Part shown: positions 1 through 10,365 of the stretch, one piece after another
How the letters are laid out: every line of letters starts with the position of its first letter
How positions within the stretch are numbered: the first letter of the stretch is position 1
Source of the DNA: Diaporthe sp. PMI_573
Taxonomy: Eukaryota; Ascomycota; Sordariomycetes; Diaporthales; Diaporthaceae
Reading direction: 5' to 3'
Assembly (NCBI GenBank): GCA_021399435.1
Contig: JAJTUP010000045.1
Coordinates: forward strand, 465,537 to 529,536
DNA: 64,000 nucleotides
Made by a program: the position numbers and the translations under genes
Notes under the pieces: generated by a model
Told to the model about the DNA's origin: nothing
Database searches by the model: none
What the model saw: only the letters and a program-made list of their open reading frames with translations

Positions 1-1198
1 CCCCCCGTACTACCCCTTCCTCCATGTCCCTAAGGATAACCTGTATATAATCTCCAGCGCCCGAGAGGTGGAGTATATGGCCGATGGCAGAGTGAAGTGC
101 GAGAAGCCGCTCCGATGGAGGGTCGATCGATGGGTGCATGAACAATGTCCTCGTAACAGGGAACCGGGTTGAGAAAGGGACAAAGCTGTCGATACGATAG
201 GTATGCGGGGCTGCGTCTGCGTCTGGCTCGAAGAAGATATGGAACTGCCCAAAACGCTGATGCATTTCAAGGCTAAGGGTAATGGCGTTATATGGCCTGT
301 GCATATCGGTACCCTCGATCATATGCATCACACCGCTATCGAACATGTTGAGGATGGCAATCGCGGCTTTTTTTGACTCGCTCTTCTGTGAATTAGCATA
401 GCCCCGTAAGAATAGGAAGGATGCATCAAACCAATTCGCCATTCTCCTCCTTTGTCAGAGCATGGGGGAGGATATGCGCCACCTCCAGACCTCCAATGTT
501 GCTCATATCGAGTGGATTTCCATCATCATCTGTAGCCGGAGGCTGTCTCAGCCGTGGCATCGCCTCTGCGATGTCGAAGGTGTGCGTAATAACGCAGCGA
601 TGACGGTCGCGGGTAAGACAGGAGCCCCGCAGGGCTGACAAACGCTCAGGTGTTCCAACAAAGTGTTCTATACGCTGTTGATCCTCCTGCGTTTGGGCTT
701 GCTGAACCGCAGCGTGGTAGACGGGGGAGGGCTGAGGCGTCCTGTTCGTAGAGGCTCGTACTGTCCAAATTATCTTTAGAATGAGGTTAGTAGGCTAGGA
801 GATGATGACATACGAGGGAGGAAGAAATTAGTCATTAGGAACTCGGCAAAGCCAAACAGCGGTGAGCGGAAATCGGCTACTACGCTTTCATCGCTGAGGT
901 CGACATTGTCGTTGTCGAACATCCCAAGGGCAAGAGATCGGAAAAAGGCCCCAAGGAATCTGTCCTGCGACGTTTGCGAGCGTGCATATTCGAATGTGAG
1001 ACGAACGAGGGCTGGACGATTGTACCCGTCACCGTATCTGGGAGCCGGCTGCTCAGCGGCTTCGAAGTAGTCGACGATGCGCCGGAACCTGCCAACAGCC
1101 TGTGTGCGCTGCTGCTCGTCTGCGAAGAAGGGTGCGGCGGCGGAAAAGTCAATCAAGCCCTCCAGGGACGACTGGTGACGGTGTGACGGAGCCGCCAT
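1..1198 (-). CDS. HNH endonuclease domain protein, 3' end outside window
   Basis: Three exons can be joined in frame on the minus strand: 1198-814, 760-432 and 385 to beyond base 1. Intron 814>760 (53 nt) has donor GTATGT, an ACTAAC branch site and acceptor GGACAG; intron 431-386 (46 nt) has donor GTTTGA and acceptor TTCACAG. The middle exon carries the HNH-type core: a CVITHTF stretch followed by EVAHILPHAL. The third exon reads AIAILNMFDSGVMH, then PYNAITLSLEMHQRFGQF, a conserved pattern of the large fungal HNH_2-like family. These proteins are predicted metal-dependent nucleases; their biological role is mostly unknown. The start ATG at 1198 is the first in the frame. No stop occurs before the window edge, so the C-terminus is missing only because the window ends. 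All joins keep frame, so the gene looks intact. Confidence 0.85.
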
Positions 1199-1555
1199 GA
1201 TGGATTTGTTTCCGGAATACCGAGGTAAAAGGCCAAAACTCCTTGCAGGCTCGGTAAAGGAGAAAGGAGAACTAGCGAAGGGAGTCGTCCCCTGTCTTAA
1301 CTCAGGCTCCCATTGGCCTTGGAGAAAATTCGAGGCTGCATGACGAATAGCGGGGCTGCTTCGAGTTGACTAATTTAACGTGTAAGTTAAAACACACGCT
1401 AATTTAGCGCGTAATTCGCATTACGAGCTAGCTGGATGTGGTTAAGCGCCCGCTGAGGTGCGATCCTCGGTAGCGCATTGAGGGGCAAAGCAGCCCCTTC
1501 AAGACAGGGTGTCTGACCAACACTACATTAGAGTCGACGTCAGATTGCGCCCGTT
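1199..1555. other. intergenic, AT-rich imperfect palindrome
   Basis: No coding signal. Bases about 1370-1425 hold an imperfect inverted repeat (TAATTTAACGTGT ... ACACGCTAATTTA) that could be a decayed transposon end. The 5' flank of the divergent HNH gene must lie here, but no promoter motif stands out. Confidence 0.4.
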
Positions 1556-1599
1556 CAATAAATATGACAGCGCGAAAGATAGCATCCCCAGTAGGGATG

Positions 1600-1680
1600 C
1601 GTTTTTGACGTCATAAACCCCAAGTTACCAATTGACGTCATAAACCCCAACTGACAAGTAATTTACCGTCATAAACCTCC
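1600..1680. repeat. subterminal short repeats of a hAT element
   Basis: The unit GACGTCATAAACCCCAA occurs twice and is followed by TAATTTACCGTCATAAACC. The same words (CGTCATAAACC, TAATTTACC) recur near 6330-6400, beside the second copy of the same transposase. Clusters of short subterminal repeats are typical binding sites at hAT ends. Confidence 0.55.
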
Positions 1681-1833
1681 TTCCTAACTGGGTTTAGTGA
1701 GTATCCCAAAAGGGGTTGGGGTGGGGGACGACCATGAGTTGTTGCGACCCCTGAGGAGGCTTTATCACCCCCCGATGTTGCTGTTGAGATTTCTTCACCG
1801 ACAACAACTATTTATGGTCATTACTGAGTCAAT

Positions 1834-2959
1834 ATGACCAATCGGGGAGGTCGTCCTAAACTTCATGGCATTGACGAATATTTCCGGCCGGCTTCGGAAG
1901 AGGGCTTTACTCTGAACCGTGTAGTCTGCAAGCTGCCAAGCTCTGCTCAAAGACTATGGCGAAGCACACCTCCAAACAACTTCGACACCTTCACACGCAA
2001 TGCACCGCATATCGACAGCTTCATGAAGTCATTACCAGCCGACAACCGCTCATCAACACTAAGTTGGATAGTGTTAGCAAAGCATCTAAGGATGCATTGG
2101 ACCGTCAAGCCGCCGTCGCAGTCTTTACCTCCGGCAAACCCTATTCCCTCTATGAAGAGCCTGAGACACTGAAACTATTCCAAATGCTAAATTCGGCATA
2201 TAAACCTCCAGATCGCAATCGAATTGCCTCATTCCTCGACCCTGTCTACCTGGACCATCAGCAACGTGTCAAGGCTCTTCTGGACGAGGCCCCGCATCTC
2301 AACGTCATATTCGATGCCTCCGATGATATCTCAAGCAACCGAATTATCAATATATCCATTGAGATTCCTAGTTCAGTTGCATTTTACTGGACGACAATCG
2401 ATACCAAAGATCATGATCACACGGCATTGACGACCTTGAGCCTTATCAAGCATCTCTTCTTGAAATATTCGGACACGATTTCTCGCGGCTGAATGCTATC
2501 TGTACAGATACATGTAGCACAATGAGAAAGCCTCATCGAGAAATGAAGGCGCTGCCAGAGTTCAGCCACTGCCTTTATATCTTGTGCGATCCTCACGGAC
2601 TTCAATTGCTTATCAAAGACATTGTGGAGTCGAAGCGGTGGATGCCAATTCTTGGGAAGGCTACTTTTCTCATTGCCTTCTTTAAGAAAGCCAAATTGCA
2701 GTTGTCAAGGCTTCGCATTCATCAGCAGGAATGCTACGGGCAGCGCAAGGCGTTCATTACTGCTGCAATCACACGCTGGGGAACACAACTTGCTGCTGTT
2801 AAGTCTGTGTTTGACAACAAAGACGCCCTTCGAGCTTTCGCACGCGATCCAGTTATTCTCAACGGAATGAAGCAGGTAATTGTCAAAAAGAACAGGTTTG
2901 CAGCCCTATACCACTTGGAAATTTACCTAACTATCAGCAGATTAACAATCGATTTGTAA
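1834..2959 (+). pseudogene. hAT transposase (DUF659-like) remnant, copy A
   Basis: Three overlapping frames carry one protein in pieces. From 1834 a BED-like start appears (MTNRGGRPKLHGIDEYF); from 1956 a zinc-finger tail (KHTSKQLRHLHTQC) and the DUF659-like segment with FDASDDISSNRII; from 2500 the CTDTCSTM motif and GLQLLIKDIVESKRW, typical of fungal hAT transposases lacking a recognisable C-terminus. At least two frameshifts separate the blocks, and the sequence stops matching its sister copy at 2887, so the C-terminal dimerisation domain is absent. The element is dead. Its 2600-2887 segment is nearly identical, in inverted orientation, to 6625-6912. Confidence 0.8.
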
Positions 2960-3087
2960 CTATTATCATAGATCGTCCCGTTTCAAAACAGGTCTGGACC
3001 TGTCTTTACTCCTCGTTTCAACTCGCCAAAGCGCGGGAAGGACCCCCGGGCGTAGGAAGGCAACTCGGTGACCAGGCAGCCTACTGT

Positions 3088-4259
3088 GACGCTACGGTGG
3101 TAGCCCGGACCACGAGCAGCCTAAGAAGCTGCATAAGGGCGATTTGTACTTGTGCTCGGAGTCGTTGGAGGCGTTGGAGGGCTCGTTGGGGGCTGTATGC
3201 GACGCTGTTGACGCCGTCTTTGCGGAATCCGGTCCCAAGCGAGCGTTTGTCGCGGTTCGGCCACCCGGTCACCACTGTTCTGCATAATACCCGTCAGGTT
3301 TCTGCTGGGTCAACAATGTGCATGTTGGGATTATGCATGGTATCCTCGGCCACGGCCTCACCCATGCCGCCATAATCGACTTCGATCTTCACCATGGCGA
3401 TGGAAGCCAGCAGATCGCCTGGCAGCACAACTCTAGGGGCGTGGGCTTGGCGAAGAATGCGGCGTACTGGAAGAAGGCGTCGATCGGGTACTTCTCGCTC
3501 CACGACATCAACTCGTACCCTTGCGAGATGGGCGACGAAGAGAAGGTCAAGAATGCAAGCTTGTGCATAGACAATGCGCACGGCCAGCACGTTTGGAATG
3601 TGCATCTGGAGCCTTGGAAGACAGAGGCTGAGTTCTGGGCGCTGTACGAGGACAAATACGCCGTCTTGCTGGAGAAGGCCCGGAAGTATCTGAAAGCGCA
3701 CGCGGAACGGCTTCGCATGGCGAATCAGACGTCAAAGGCAGCAATTTTCCTGTCGGCGGGCTTCGATGCGAGCGAGTGGGAGGGAGCTGGCATGCAGCGT
3801 CACGTTGTCAATGTGCCGACTGGCTTCTATGCCCGGATCGCTCGGGACGTCACGAAGATTGCTGAGGAGCAGGGCACGAGTGTCGATGGGAGAGTTATCA
3901 GCGTTCTTGAGGGTGGCTACAGCGATCGGGCATTGACCTCTGGGGTTCTCAGCCACGTCAGCGGTCTCGCTGGCAGTGACCCTACCCCAAAGGGCGAGTC
4001 AAATGGGCTTGACGGCACGACAAACCAGAGAATGGGGATCTCGCACGACAGGAGAAACTCGTTGGAGCTGAAGACGCGACCTCACCCCTACGATCCCTCT
4101 TGGTGGAGTTCCGAGGACCTAGATCTGCTGGAGACCGGCGTCATGGCGTCCCCACCGCAGGTCAAGGCTGCTCGGAACGGGCCGCTTCCGACATACTGCA
4201 CACCAACTCATTCCTCGACCGCGAAGTCGTTCCGCCCCTCCCGCCCGCCGCGCATGTAA
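3088..4259 (+). pseudogene. Hos3-type (class II) histone deacetylase, 5'-truncated, internal stop
   Basis: A single frame runs from about 3088 to 4259 with one in-frame TAA at 3285-3287. It encodes the deacetylase catalytic core: RPPGHHC (active-site histidine pair) just before the stop, then FCWVNNVHVG, IIDFDLHHGDG (zinc-ligand Asp/His), LSAGFDASEWEGAG and LEGGYSDRAL. Order and spacing match fungal Hos3 deacetylases, which remove acetyl groups from histone tails. The N-terminal third is missing; a stop lies just upstream of the first recognisable residues (YGGSPDHEQP). The last about 40 residues after the WWSSEDLD block look unrelated to the family. The stop replaces the residue after HHCSA, so the copy is probably non-functional. 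Translation from the ATG at 3324 could only give a product lacking the HH pair. Confidence 0.85.
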
Positions 4260-5217
4260 AGACAAGACAACATGCGTATGGCTCAACGCTGAAGTGTGCC
4301 CAGATGCGTGTGGGCGCAAGCGCCTGACGACGCCGCAGGTGGCAAACACAAAAGATCGAGCCAGCGGTGGAGGCGCTGCGCTACGACCCTAGTTTCACGG
4401 ACCATCCCAACGGCGCGGGACCAGCTGCGGGTGTTGGGCTGACGGGTAGGGCTGAGGTCATGACGACGAGCGTTGTGAGCTTAATTTAGTGGGGTCTACA
4501 GCAGAGAATTCGAGTAATGAGGATAAGTAGTACTCCTATTATATTCCGGTATATCTCAAGGCGTGATGGCGCCTGGATCAGCGCCAACCAACTTCTCAGG
4601 TGGTTGGCGCGGATTAATGTCGAGTCACTTCAACAGAATCTCCATCAAAAGGGGCTGGGTACACAGTTTCGTACGTGATTCGACAGGTCGAATTCCGAAT
4701 CTTGAATCTTCGGTTCTGTCTTTTGGGGCGTTCAGTCATATAGGTATCAATGATCGACGACGGTTGTAAAAAGTGAAAAGCCCTCCCTCCTCCTTTGAGC
4801 TCGCTTCCCACGTCGGGGAGGACCGCCAACCCTCCAAAGCGGTATATCCACAAGTCCGCCGTCCCGACCTCGCTTTTTCCCATGATGCTTTCATAATTGA
4901 AACATCCCTCCGACCCGTCACCCTCCTCGAACTGGGTACATACCTACGAACTTGGGCTGTTCTTTTTTTTTTCTTTCTCTTTTTTTTTTTTTAGACTTTT
5001 GTAGCAAGAAATGTGTTATTCTGAAATACAAAGCGACGAGCTAGACCTGTATAGTCTTTGTTGGTGTAGTGGACGCGCTGATCGCGGCAGTCCGGCGAAC
5101 CAGAGGTATTGGTGTGCAGTGTCCAGTAAAGCACCGACATGTCTTCTTGTGTTACGTAGTTGACTATTATGTCGAAAATCCTCATCACCGAACGATTGTG
5201 GTGTTTTCTTTGCCCAT
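4260..5217. other. no gene seen; poly-T tract
   Basis: No ORF here resembles a protein. Pyrimidine-rich runs at 4961-4993 (long T tract) may be a retroposon tail or simple repeat. Confidence 0.4.
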
Positions 5218-5331
5218 CAGAGCCTGTGCCTACTGAGGATAGAGCCTGTACGTAGTAAATAGAGAACCTGCCTGATCACCCTGACTGCTCGACGTCCACC
5301 TGCCGGAACCCGCCTGCCTGCTACCGTGACA
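5218..5331 (+). repeat. left arm of 114-bp inverted repeat
   Basis: These 114 bases are the reverse complement of 7598-7711 with one mismatch (CGGGTTCC versus CGGATTCC on the right-arm strand). Matching ends abruptly on both sides. No target duplication flanks the pair. Confidence 0.9.
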
Positions 5332-5859
5332 CAATGTGGTCCTACGGAACGGGGCTCTCAATTCTCTCCAACCCTTGCGCTTGTCAAGGCAGCATGAAAC
5401 CCCAACACGCCTTGTTCCTGCTTTCGCAAAAAGCTTTGGGACCGAATCTCTGACGAGTGCTACGACTTTGAACTATGTAAGTTTGCCTTCCGGGGTGCGC
5501 AGAGTAGCATTGTATAGCGGCTGACGGTTAAAATTTGCTTACCTTTTGCGCGCCGTCCTTGACAAACCTGGGCGTTGTCTCGAGCTCCAACACCCTTAGT
5601 GCGTTAATATACACACGCGCGCACAATTTATTATACGTAATAGTCGAATGCTGTGATTGGCCATTAGTTTTCTCATGTCGATAATCGCTGGGCCAGTAGA
5701 ATTTCGAGTTATAGATCACCACGCATATAGACCGTATCGTATTCTGCCCAACTACAGCAACTCCGACCGGTAAAAAGAAGATGATGTCACGACCTCGATC
5801 CCCCTTCCAAAAATCTTCGCGGGAGAATACTTGCTGTACCTATTTACCTACGACGACCA
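5332..5859. other. no gene seen between inverted-repeat arm and hAT fragment
   Basis: Only short ORFs without recognisable similarity. The stretch is moderately AT-rich and lies inside the inverted-repeat-bounded block. Confidence 0.4.
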
Positions 5860-6300
5860 ACGGGTTCCCGCCTCCGACGACCAACTTACTTCGGCCAAGA
5901 GTGCTCGGAACTCTGGGCATTCCACGAGCCGAAACGGGAGGGAACAGGCCGTAATAAACCTCACATACAAGACTTCGAGCTGGTCAGGGTCGATCGAATC
6001 TCCGGGTTGGCCGTTGAGCCGACGGCGTTTGCGGGGGTTATCTTCTGCCACAGCACGAGCTTCTTCGAGAATCGTTCGTATTGTTGTCACTCTAGCTGTC
6101 CGCGGGGCTCCCTTTGGCAGACCGTGGCCGTCAGGAGGAGGGCCCATAAGATGTTTTGCCGGAGCCGCAGTACCCCCAGAACAGGCATAGGCTCTGTTGC
6201 AATGTTTGCAGCGCCACTCTTCCTTGCCGGTTCGCCGGTTATAATATCGCGTCCCTGTCTCCTCGTCTGGCATGTGAACCATGATGTTCTGGGCTTGACG
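5860..6300 (-). pseudogene. hAT transposase N-terminal fragment with BED zinc finger
   Basis: The minus-strand frame reads MPDEETGTRYYNRRTGKEEW, then a BED-type finger start (CKHCNRAYACSGG ... AKHL), a basic stretch (NPRKRRRLNG) and the hAT segment LEVLYVRFITACSLPF, with CPEFRALLAEV following. This is the DNA-binding end and first helix block of a fungal hAT transposase. Similarity stops near 5860, and no catalytic domain follows. The family differs from copies A and B, so two hAT families have been brought together here. Confidence 0.75.
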
Positions 6301-6319
6301 GAGGCTGTAGAGTAGGGAT

Positions 6320-6410
6320 GCCTCGAGGTAAATTACCAGGAGGTAAATTACCAAAACCCCTAGGTAAATGACGGTCATAAACCCGAGGTTTATGACGCGT
6401 CATTTATCAC
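6320..6410. repeat. subterminal short repeats flanking hAT copy B
   Basis: GAGGTAAATTACC-type words occur three times, followed by GGTCATAAACCCGAGGTTTATGACGCGTCATTTA, a near palindrome. The CGTCATAAACC word is shared with 1600-1680, linking both clusters to the same hAT family. Confidence 0.5.
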
Positions 6411-6423
6411 GTGCTTCCAAGTA

Positions 6424-7020
6424 CTATTTGGTGACTACGAAACGGCGTCGGTGGAATGATATACGCACATACAGTCTGGTGTCATTGGTATTCGTCGGGG
6501 ATGAGGTACCGATCACACCAAAATTGGCTGTGCGGGTACAAGAGGTCCATACCCCCGTGCAACGGCTCCGTGCTCGTTTCTTCGCCAAAACTCCCAGACT
6601 TGCTACTTCCACTTGTTCCTCCTCTTTGACAATTACCTGCTTCATTCCGTTGAGAATAACTGGATCGCGTGCGAAAGCTCGAAGGGCGTCTTTGTTGCCA
6701 AACACAGACTTAACAGCAGCAAGTTGTGTTCCCCAGCGTGTGATTGCAGCAGTAATGAACGCCTTGCGCTGCCCGTAGCATTCCTGCTGATGAATGCGAA
6801 GCCTTGACAACTGCAATTTGGCTTTCTTAAAGAAGGCAATGAGAAAAGTAGCCTTCCCAAGAATTGGCATCCACCGCTTCGACTCCACAATGTCTTTGAT
6901 AAGGAATTGAAGATTATATAACTTGCGTCGTTCGCTCGCATCATGGTCATTACCGGCCCATTTGAAAAGTCCGCCTTCAGTATCGCGGTTTTTGGGAGGT
7001 ACGTTAAGAGTATCAGCTGA
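6424..7020 (-). pseudogene. hAT transposase (DUF659-like) remnant, copy B
   Basis: This minus-strand block contains the same LIKDIVESKRW ... ITRWGTQLAAVKSVF segment as copy A. Bases 6625-6912 match 2600-2887 with only two differences in 288. Copy B continues past the point where copy A stops (EEEQVEVASLGVLAKKRARS) toward the subterminal repeats. It lacks the BED finger and most of the DUF659 segment, so copies A and B are differently deleted forms of one element. Confidence 0.8.
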
Positions 7021-7078
7021 CATGGTTAGAACTTGTATGATCAACGATGTGTATAAGTGGTTGGCGTAAGAAGAGGAT

Positions 7079-7290
7079 TGTGGCGGTTGTCACCACTAGA
7101 CGGGCTGACACCACCACAAGGTGCTGGCAGGGGCTGGTCCCTGCCACAGGCACGGACCACGGTTATTAAACTTCTCCAACGCGTCGCACATCGCGAGTTT
7201 CTTTTCTTTCTTCTTCTCTCCTTAAGCTTAGAATCTTCGTACGTAGTGCCAATACAACAGCTTCCATGCTGGACATTGCTGGCCGTTACA
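7079..7290. mobile_element. solo LTR with 5-bp target duplication
   Basis: The 212-bp unit begins TGTGGCGGTTGTCACC and ends GCTGGCCGTTACA (TG...CA borders). It is flanked by a perfect duplication AGGAT (7074-7078 and 7291-7295). The 3' half resembles 32720-32835 (CTTAGAAT-TTCGT, GCCAATA, CCATGCTG, CTGGCCGT). The length, borders and 5-bp duplication fit an LTR retrotransposon that excised by LTR-LTR recombination. Confidence 0.85.
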
Positions 7291-7295
7291 AGGAT

Positions 7296-7597
7296 ATACA
7301 TTTGATTCTATACTCTTAGGGTAGTAGCACCGACCTATATTTATATTTACTCTACATTATAGCATAAAGTAAGAATAAGTTACTAAGCAAGATGGTTATT
7401 GAAACCAGAATATTGGTTTCTAGATAGAAAATCTAGGATTTCAACTTATATTTTTAGAAATCCTTAAAAATATAAAAAATCAGTTTTCAATTGCTGCTGT
7501 CAGATCCTAGCTGTAGGGATGGGTTTAATACTGTGTCACTAAATAAAATGCGCTTTTTGCATTAAATATTTAAAACAGGTGCGTTTTATATGCATTA
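7296..7597. other. AT-rich stretch, no gene
   Basis: Strongly AT-rich (for example TATTTTTAGAAATCCTTAAAAATATAAAAAATC) with no coding signal. It is much richer in A/T than the flanks, which could reflect point-mutation decay of a repeat, but no parent copy is in the window. Confidence 0.4.
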
Positions 7598-7711
7598 TGT
7601 CACGGTAGCAGGCAGGCGGATTCCGGCAGGTGGACGTCGAGCAGTCAGGGTGATCAGGCAGGTTCTCTATTTACTACGTACAGGCTCTATCCTCAGTAGG
7701 CACAGGCTCTG
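7598..7711 (-). repeat. right arm of 114-bp inverted repeat
   Basis: Reverse complement of 5218-5331 with one mismatch; begins TGTCACGGTAGCAGG and ends GGCACAGGCTCTG. The two arms enclose hAT fragments, the solo LTR and an AT-rich stretch. Confidence 0.9.
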
Positions 7712-8242
7712 TTGACAAGACGTAGCTCGTAGAGCTACGAAACGGTCTCAGGACAGATTACAGAGTTTTATCGAGCGAGGGGCTCACGTAATCAGACTCC
7801 AATTCGCCTCGAGCCAAGCCAAATTCAATGTTGGATGTAAAATAACAGCAGCAGAAAATAACGGTGGCACTGCCATCTCATGTCGGGGGAGTGGGGACAT
7901 GGTGCAGAATCTTGGAACTCCACTTGGACACCCTCTACCCTTCGCCCCCAGCCATTTATGCTACTTTCAACGCTGCCAGACGAATTCAATGCAAGCCTCA
8001 ATATACCATTGAGCTCCTTGATAGGACTAAACGGTATGATGCTCATCGGGCAAGACGCCGACAGGGTGTTCATAGGCGATGACACGGCACCGACCTTTGT
8101 AGCTCGCTAGTGGGCAGGTGGGTAGATCCATACAGAATCACGTGATATAACAAACAGCGAAAACTACATCTATCAAAACAAATCCTATTCCTCAAAGGTA
8201 ACCTCATAGTCAAGTCCTTCCCCATTCACTCTGAGCCATTCT
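7712..8242. other. no supported gene
   Basis: Short overlapping ORFs on both strands at 7825-8110 encode nothing I recognise. No repeat or motif stands out. Confidence 0.35.
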
Positions 8243-8580
8243 TCATATGGGCTGTGTGAAAGGAGATAGACAGCTGCTGGAAATGTGGGAAAACTCCAAG
8301 ATGAAATGATTCGTGTCGTTAGACTCTCGGAACTCGAATGCCACGGCGAGTAGCTCACGAAGGTTGCGGGGGATGTTCAAGGGATGGTCCCCATTGTAAC
8401 CGGCTGTGTAGGAGACTGACCAGGCTTGTTGGTCGTTAATCGCGACGTTTTTGACATGTTCAAGACCTTGTAGAGATTGAAGCGCCCATGGGTCTGTAAT
8501 ACGTCCCAGGAATGATCGAAGCAGAGGACATCTAGCTCAGGGTTCTCCTTCATCCAGACGAACAGCCTTCTAAGAATACA
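8243..8580 (-). pseudogene. relic of a fungal uncharacterised (F-box-adjacent type) protein
   Basis: On the minus strand 8500-8243 is an open stretch reading ITDPWALQSLQGLEHVKNV, then a block ending NIPRNLRELLAVAFEF, which looks like genuine protein. The bases just upstream (to about 8580) read LFVWMKENPELDVLCFD in a different frame, so the two halves are out of register. I associate the ITDPW...LQGL...VK pattern with a large family of uncharacterised fungal proteins that often carry F-boxes. That assignment is from memory and uncertain. The copy is a fragment with no start. Confidence 0.45.
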
Positions 8581-9210
8581 CTATACTAAGGAGTTTACAA
8601 TAAGTTAAGATTAACGATTCCTTCTTGACCCATGAGTTCCTCACTCTCCATACCAGATAAATTACAACCACCGCAGCATCGCAGCTTTTCAGTTCGCCAA
8701 CTGCATCCGAGATTTCACAATACTCAAAGGATCTAGGATATCAACTAAACGTACCATCTCTAAGACGAAGTCTAGGTAATTATTATTTGTTCCATATTTC
8801 CTCCTGTTCTTTGTCCATTTTCTTCGTATTCCTGCCATGATTAGCTAGTGTGGGTCCCTCCTCCCGCAGTCGCTCCAACAACGCCCTAGAAATCGGCTTC
8901 AAAGTCGGCATCTCCATCCCCTGAGCCACATTCAGCCTCGAATTGTAAATCATATTTTGAATCGGAGATTGAGTCCGCGTTACGGCCACTGTTACCATGC
9001 GGTATAGATTGGAGGAGATTGTTGTGCGCAGTGGGCACAGAATTCACTGTCCGGCTAGATACGCTGACTGAGTGACTTCTCACCATCATTTTGGTACTAT
9101 TTGCAAATAACATTCAAAAGAATAAGTTGTTGTGCCCTTCTGAACGTATAGTGTTTTGGTGGGTTTGTGTGGTCCGAAGGTGGGTGAGTCCGAAGATGTC
9201 GACCCTGCAA
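8581..9210. other. intergenic, weak ORF only
   Basis: Downstream flank of the TPR gene. A minus-strand ORF at 8886-9113 ends in an acidic, Asp/Glu-rich tail reminiscent of the TPR protein's own acidic C-terminus, but it is too short and unsupported to call. Confidence 0.3.
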
Positions 9211-10365
9211 TCATGCATTGTCTTCGGAGTCGGAGTTGTCATAACCCGTATCAAGGCCATATTCTCTGTTGTCGAATCGCCAAATCTGTAGAGTATCGCC
9301 ATAGGAGACTTGGATATGAAGATATTCGTAACGCTCGCCATCGTGATAACAGTGAAACTGGTCGGGGTCCTGGTTTTCGCTACTAATAATGTGGATATAG
9401 TACTGTTCAGTAATCCTTGTAGAAGGACTTGGATTTTCCCTGGCTAGGCGAGAACCATTACCATGATTGAGTGTGTCTTGGCGGCTCCTATAATACTCGC
9501 TGACATTCAATTCGATATTGGCGTTCTCAATGATGATATCCATGTCCATTTTTCTCCATTTCCAAGGCCTCAGACATTCAAAGAATAATACCTTGTGGGG
9601 AAAGCCGTCATCGTAGTCAAACAAAGGAACGTGTTTCTTCTTAGATCCTAATCCTAATGCCAGATACAATGGCTTGTTGGGAACCCCTCTTTTGCTTGGA
9701 GGCGAAATCGTGCCATCGCCGTTGAATCTCTCGAGGTCGGCACCGAAGAACAAGACGACTAAGCCGTCTTTGGTTATCTGGTTGATCCACGTCATGCTTG
9801 CAAATATCTGTTGAAGAATGATTTCCTTGCCACATGTTAAAGGCTTGGTAGAATTTCCCATCTTCGTTGGTAGGAACGGCTTTTTACACACAGGTGTATT
9901 AGAAGAATGTGTTCGAGGAGAATTGTTTCCCGACTTGGCTATTTTCTTAAGTATGGACTTCTTTCGCAGCTTGCATATTTTCTTAAATATGGCCTCTGTC
10001 AGCTCGTCGTCTTCACGGCCACGTTTTTTTCCCGGGATCGTTCTTGTCTCCCAGACGAGCCTTTCAGCTCGATCGAGGTCCTTCAGCTCTACATAGGTCC
10101 ATGCTAGATTATTCATGCCGACGATGATGCGAGGGTGATTTTGCCGCTGCATTATCTTTAATGTTGGAACTAATATGTCTCTTGCCTCGGTGTATTTCTT
10201 CTGTTCGATGCAGTCCAGCCCGATATTATTCGCAACGGAGAGTTTGTCGGGGCTGTGTCCTTCAAACGTTCTGAAGCTTTCCTGCAAAATTTTCCTTGCC
10301 TTCTCATACTGATTCTCGTTGTATAGCTTCATCCAAAGCGGTGTATGATGAATGCTTTGAGCCAT
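9211..10365 (-). CDS. TPR-repeat protein, 384 aa
   Basis: Uninterrupted frame from ATG 10365 to the stop at 9211. Residues about 10-120 form tetratricopeptide helices (YEKARKILQESFRTFEG; KLSVANNIGLDCIEQKKY; IIVGMNNLAWTYVELKD), of the kind found at the C-termini of fungal NLR-type receptors and in kinesin-light-chain-like proteins. A basic linker follows (residues about 125-165). The C-terminal 200 residues are rich in aromatic and acidic residues (VLFFGADLERF, GERYEYLHIQVSYG) and end in an acidic tail (DNSDSEDNA). I do not recognise that domain. TPRs usually mediate protein binding; no NB-ARC or NACHT module is present. It shares the NHP...NLAWTY TPR signature with the protein at 14843-16639. 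Confidence 0.7.
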   Translation of the reverse strand: MAQSIHHTPLWMKLYNENQYEKARKILQESFRTFEGHSPDKLSVANNIGLDCIEQKKYTEARDILVPTLKIMQRQNHPRIIVGMNNLAWTYVELKDLDRAERLVWETRTIPGKKRGREDDELTEAIFKKICKLRKKSILKKIAKSGNNSPRTHSSNTPVCKKPFLPTKMGNSTKPLTCGKEIILQQIFASMTWINQITKDGLVVLFFGADLERFNGDGTISPPSKRGVPNKPLYLALGLGSKKKHVPLFDYDDGFPHKVLFFECLRPWKWRKMDMDIIIENANIELNVSEYYRSRQDTLNHGNGSRLARENPSPSTRITEQYYIHIISSENQDPDQFHCYHDGERYEYLHIQVSYGDTLQIWRFDNREYGLDTGYDNSDSEDNA

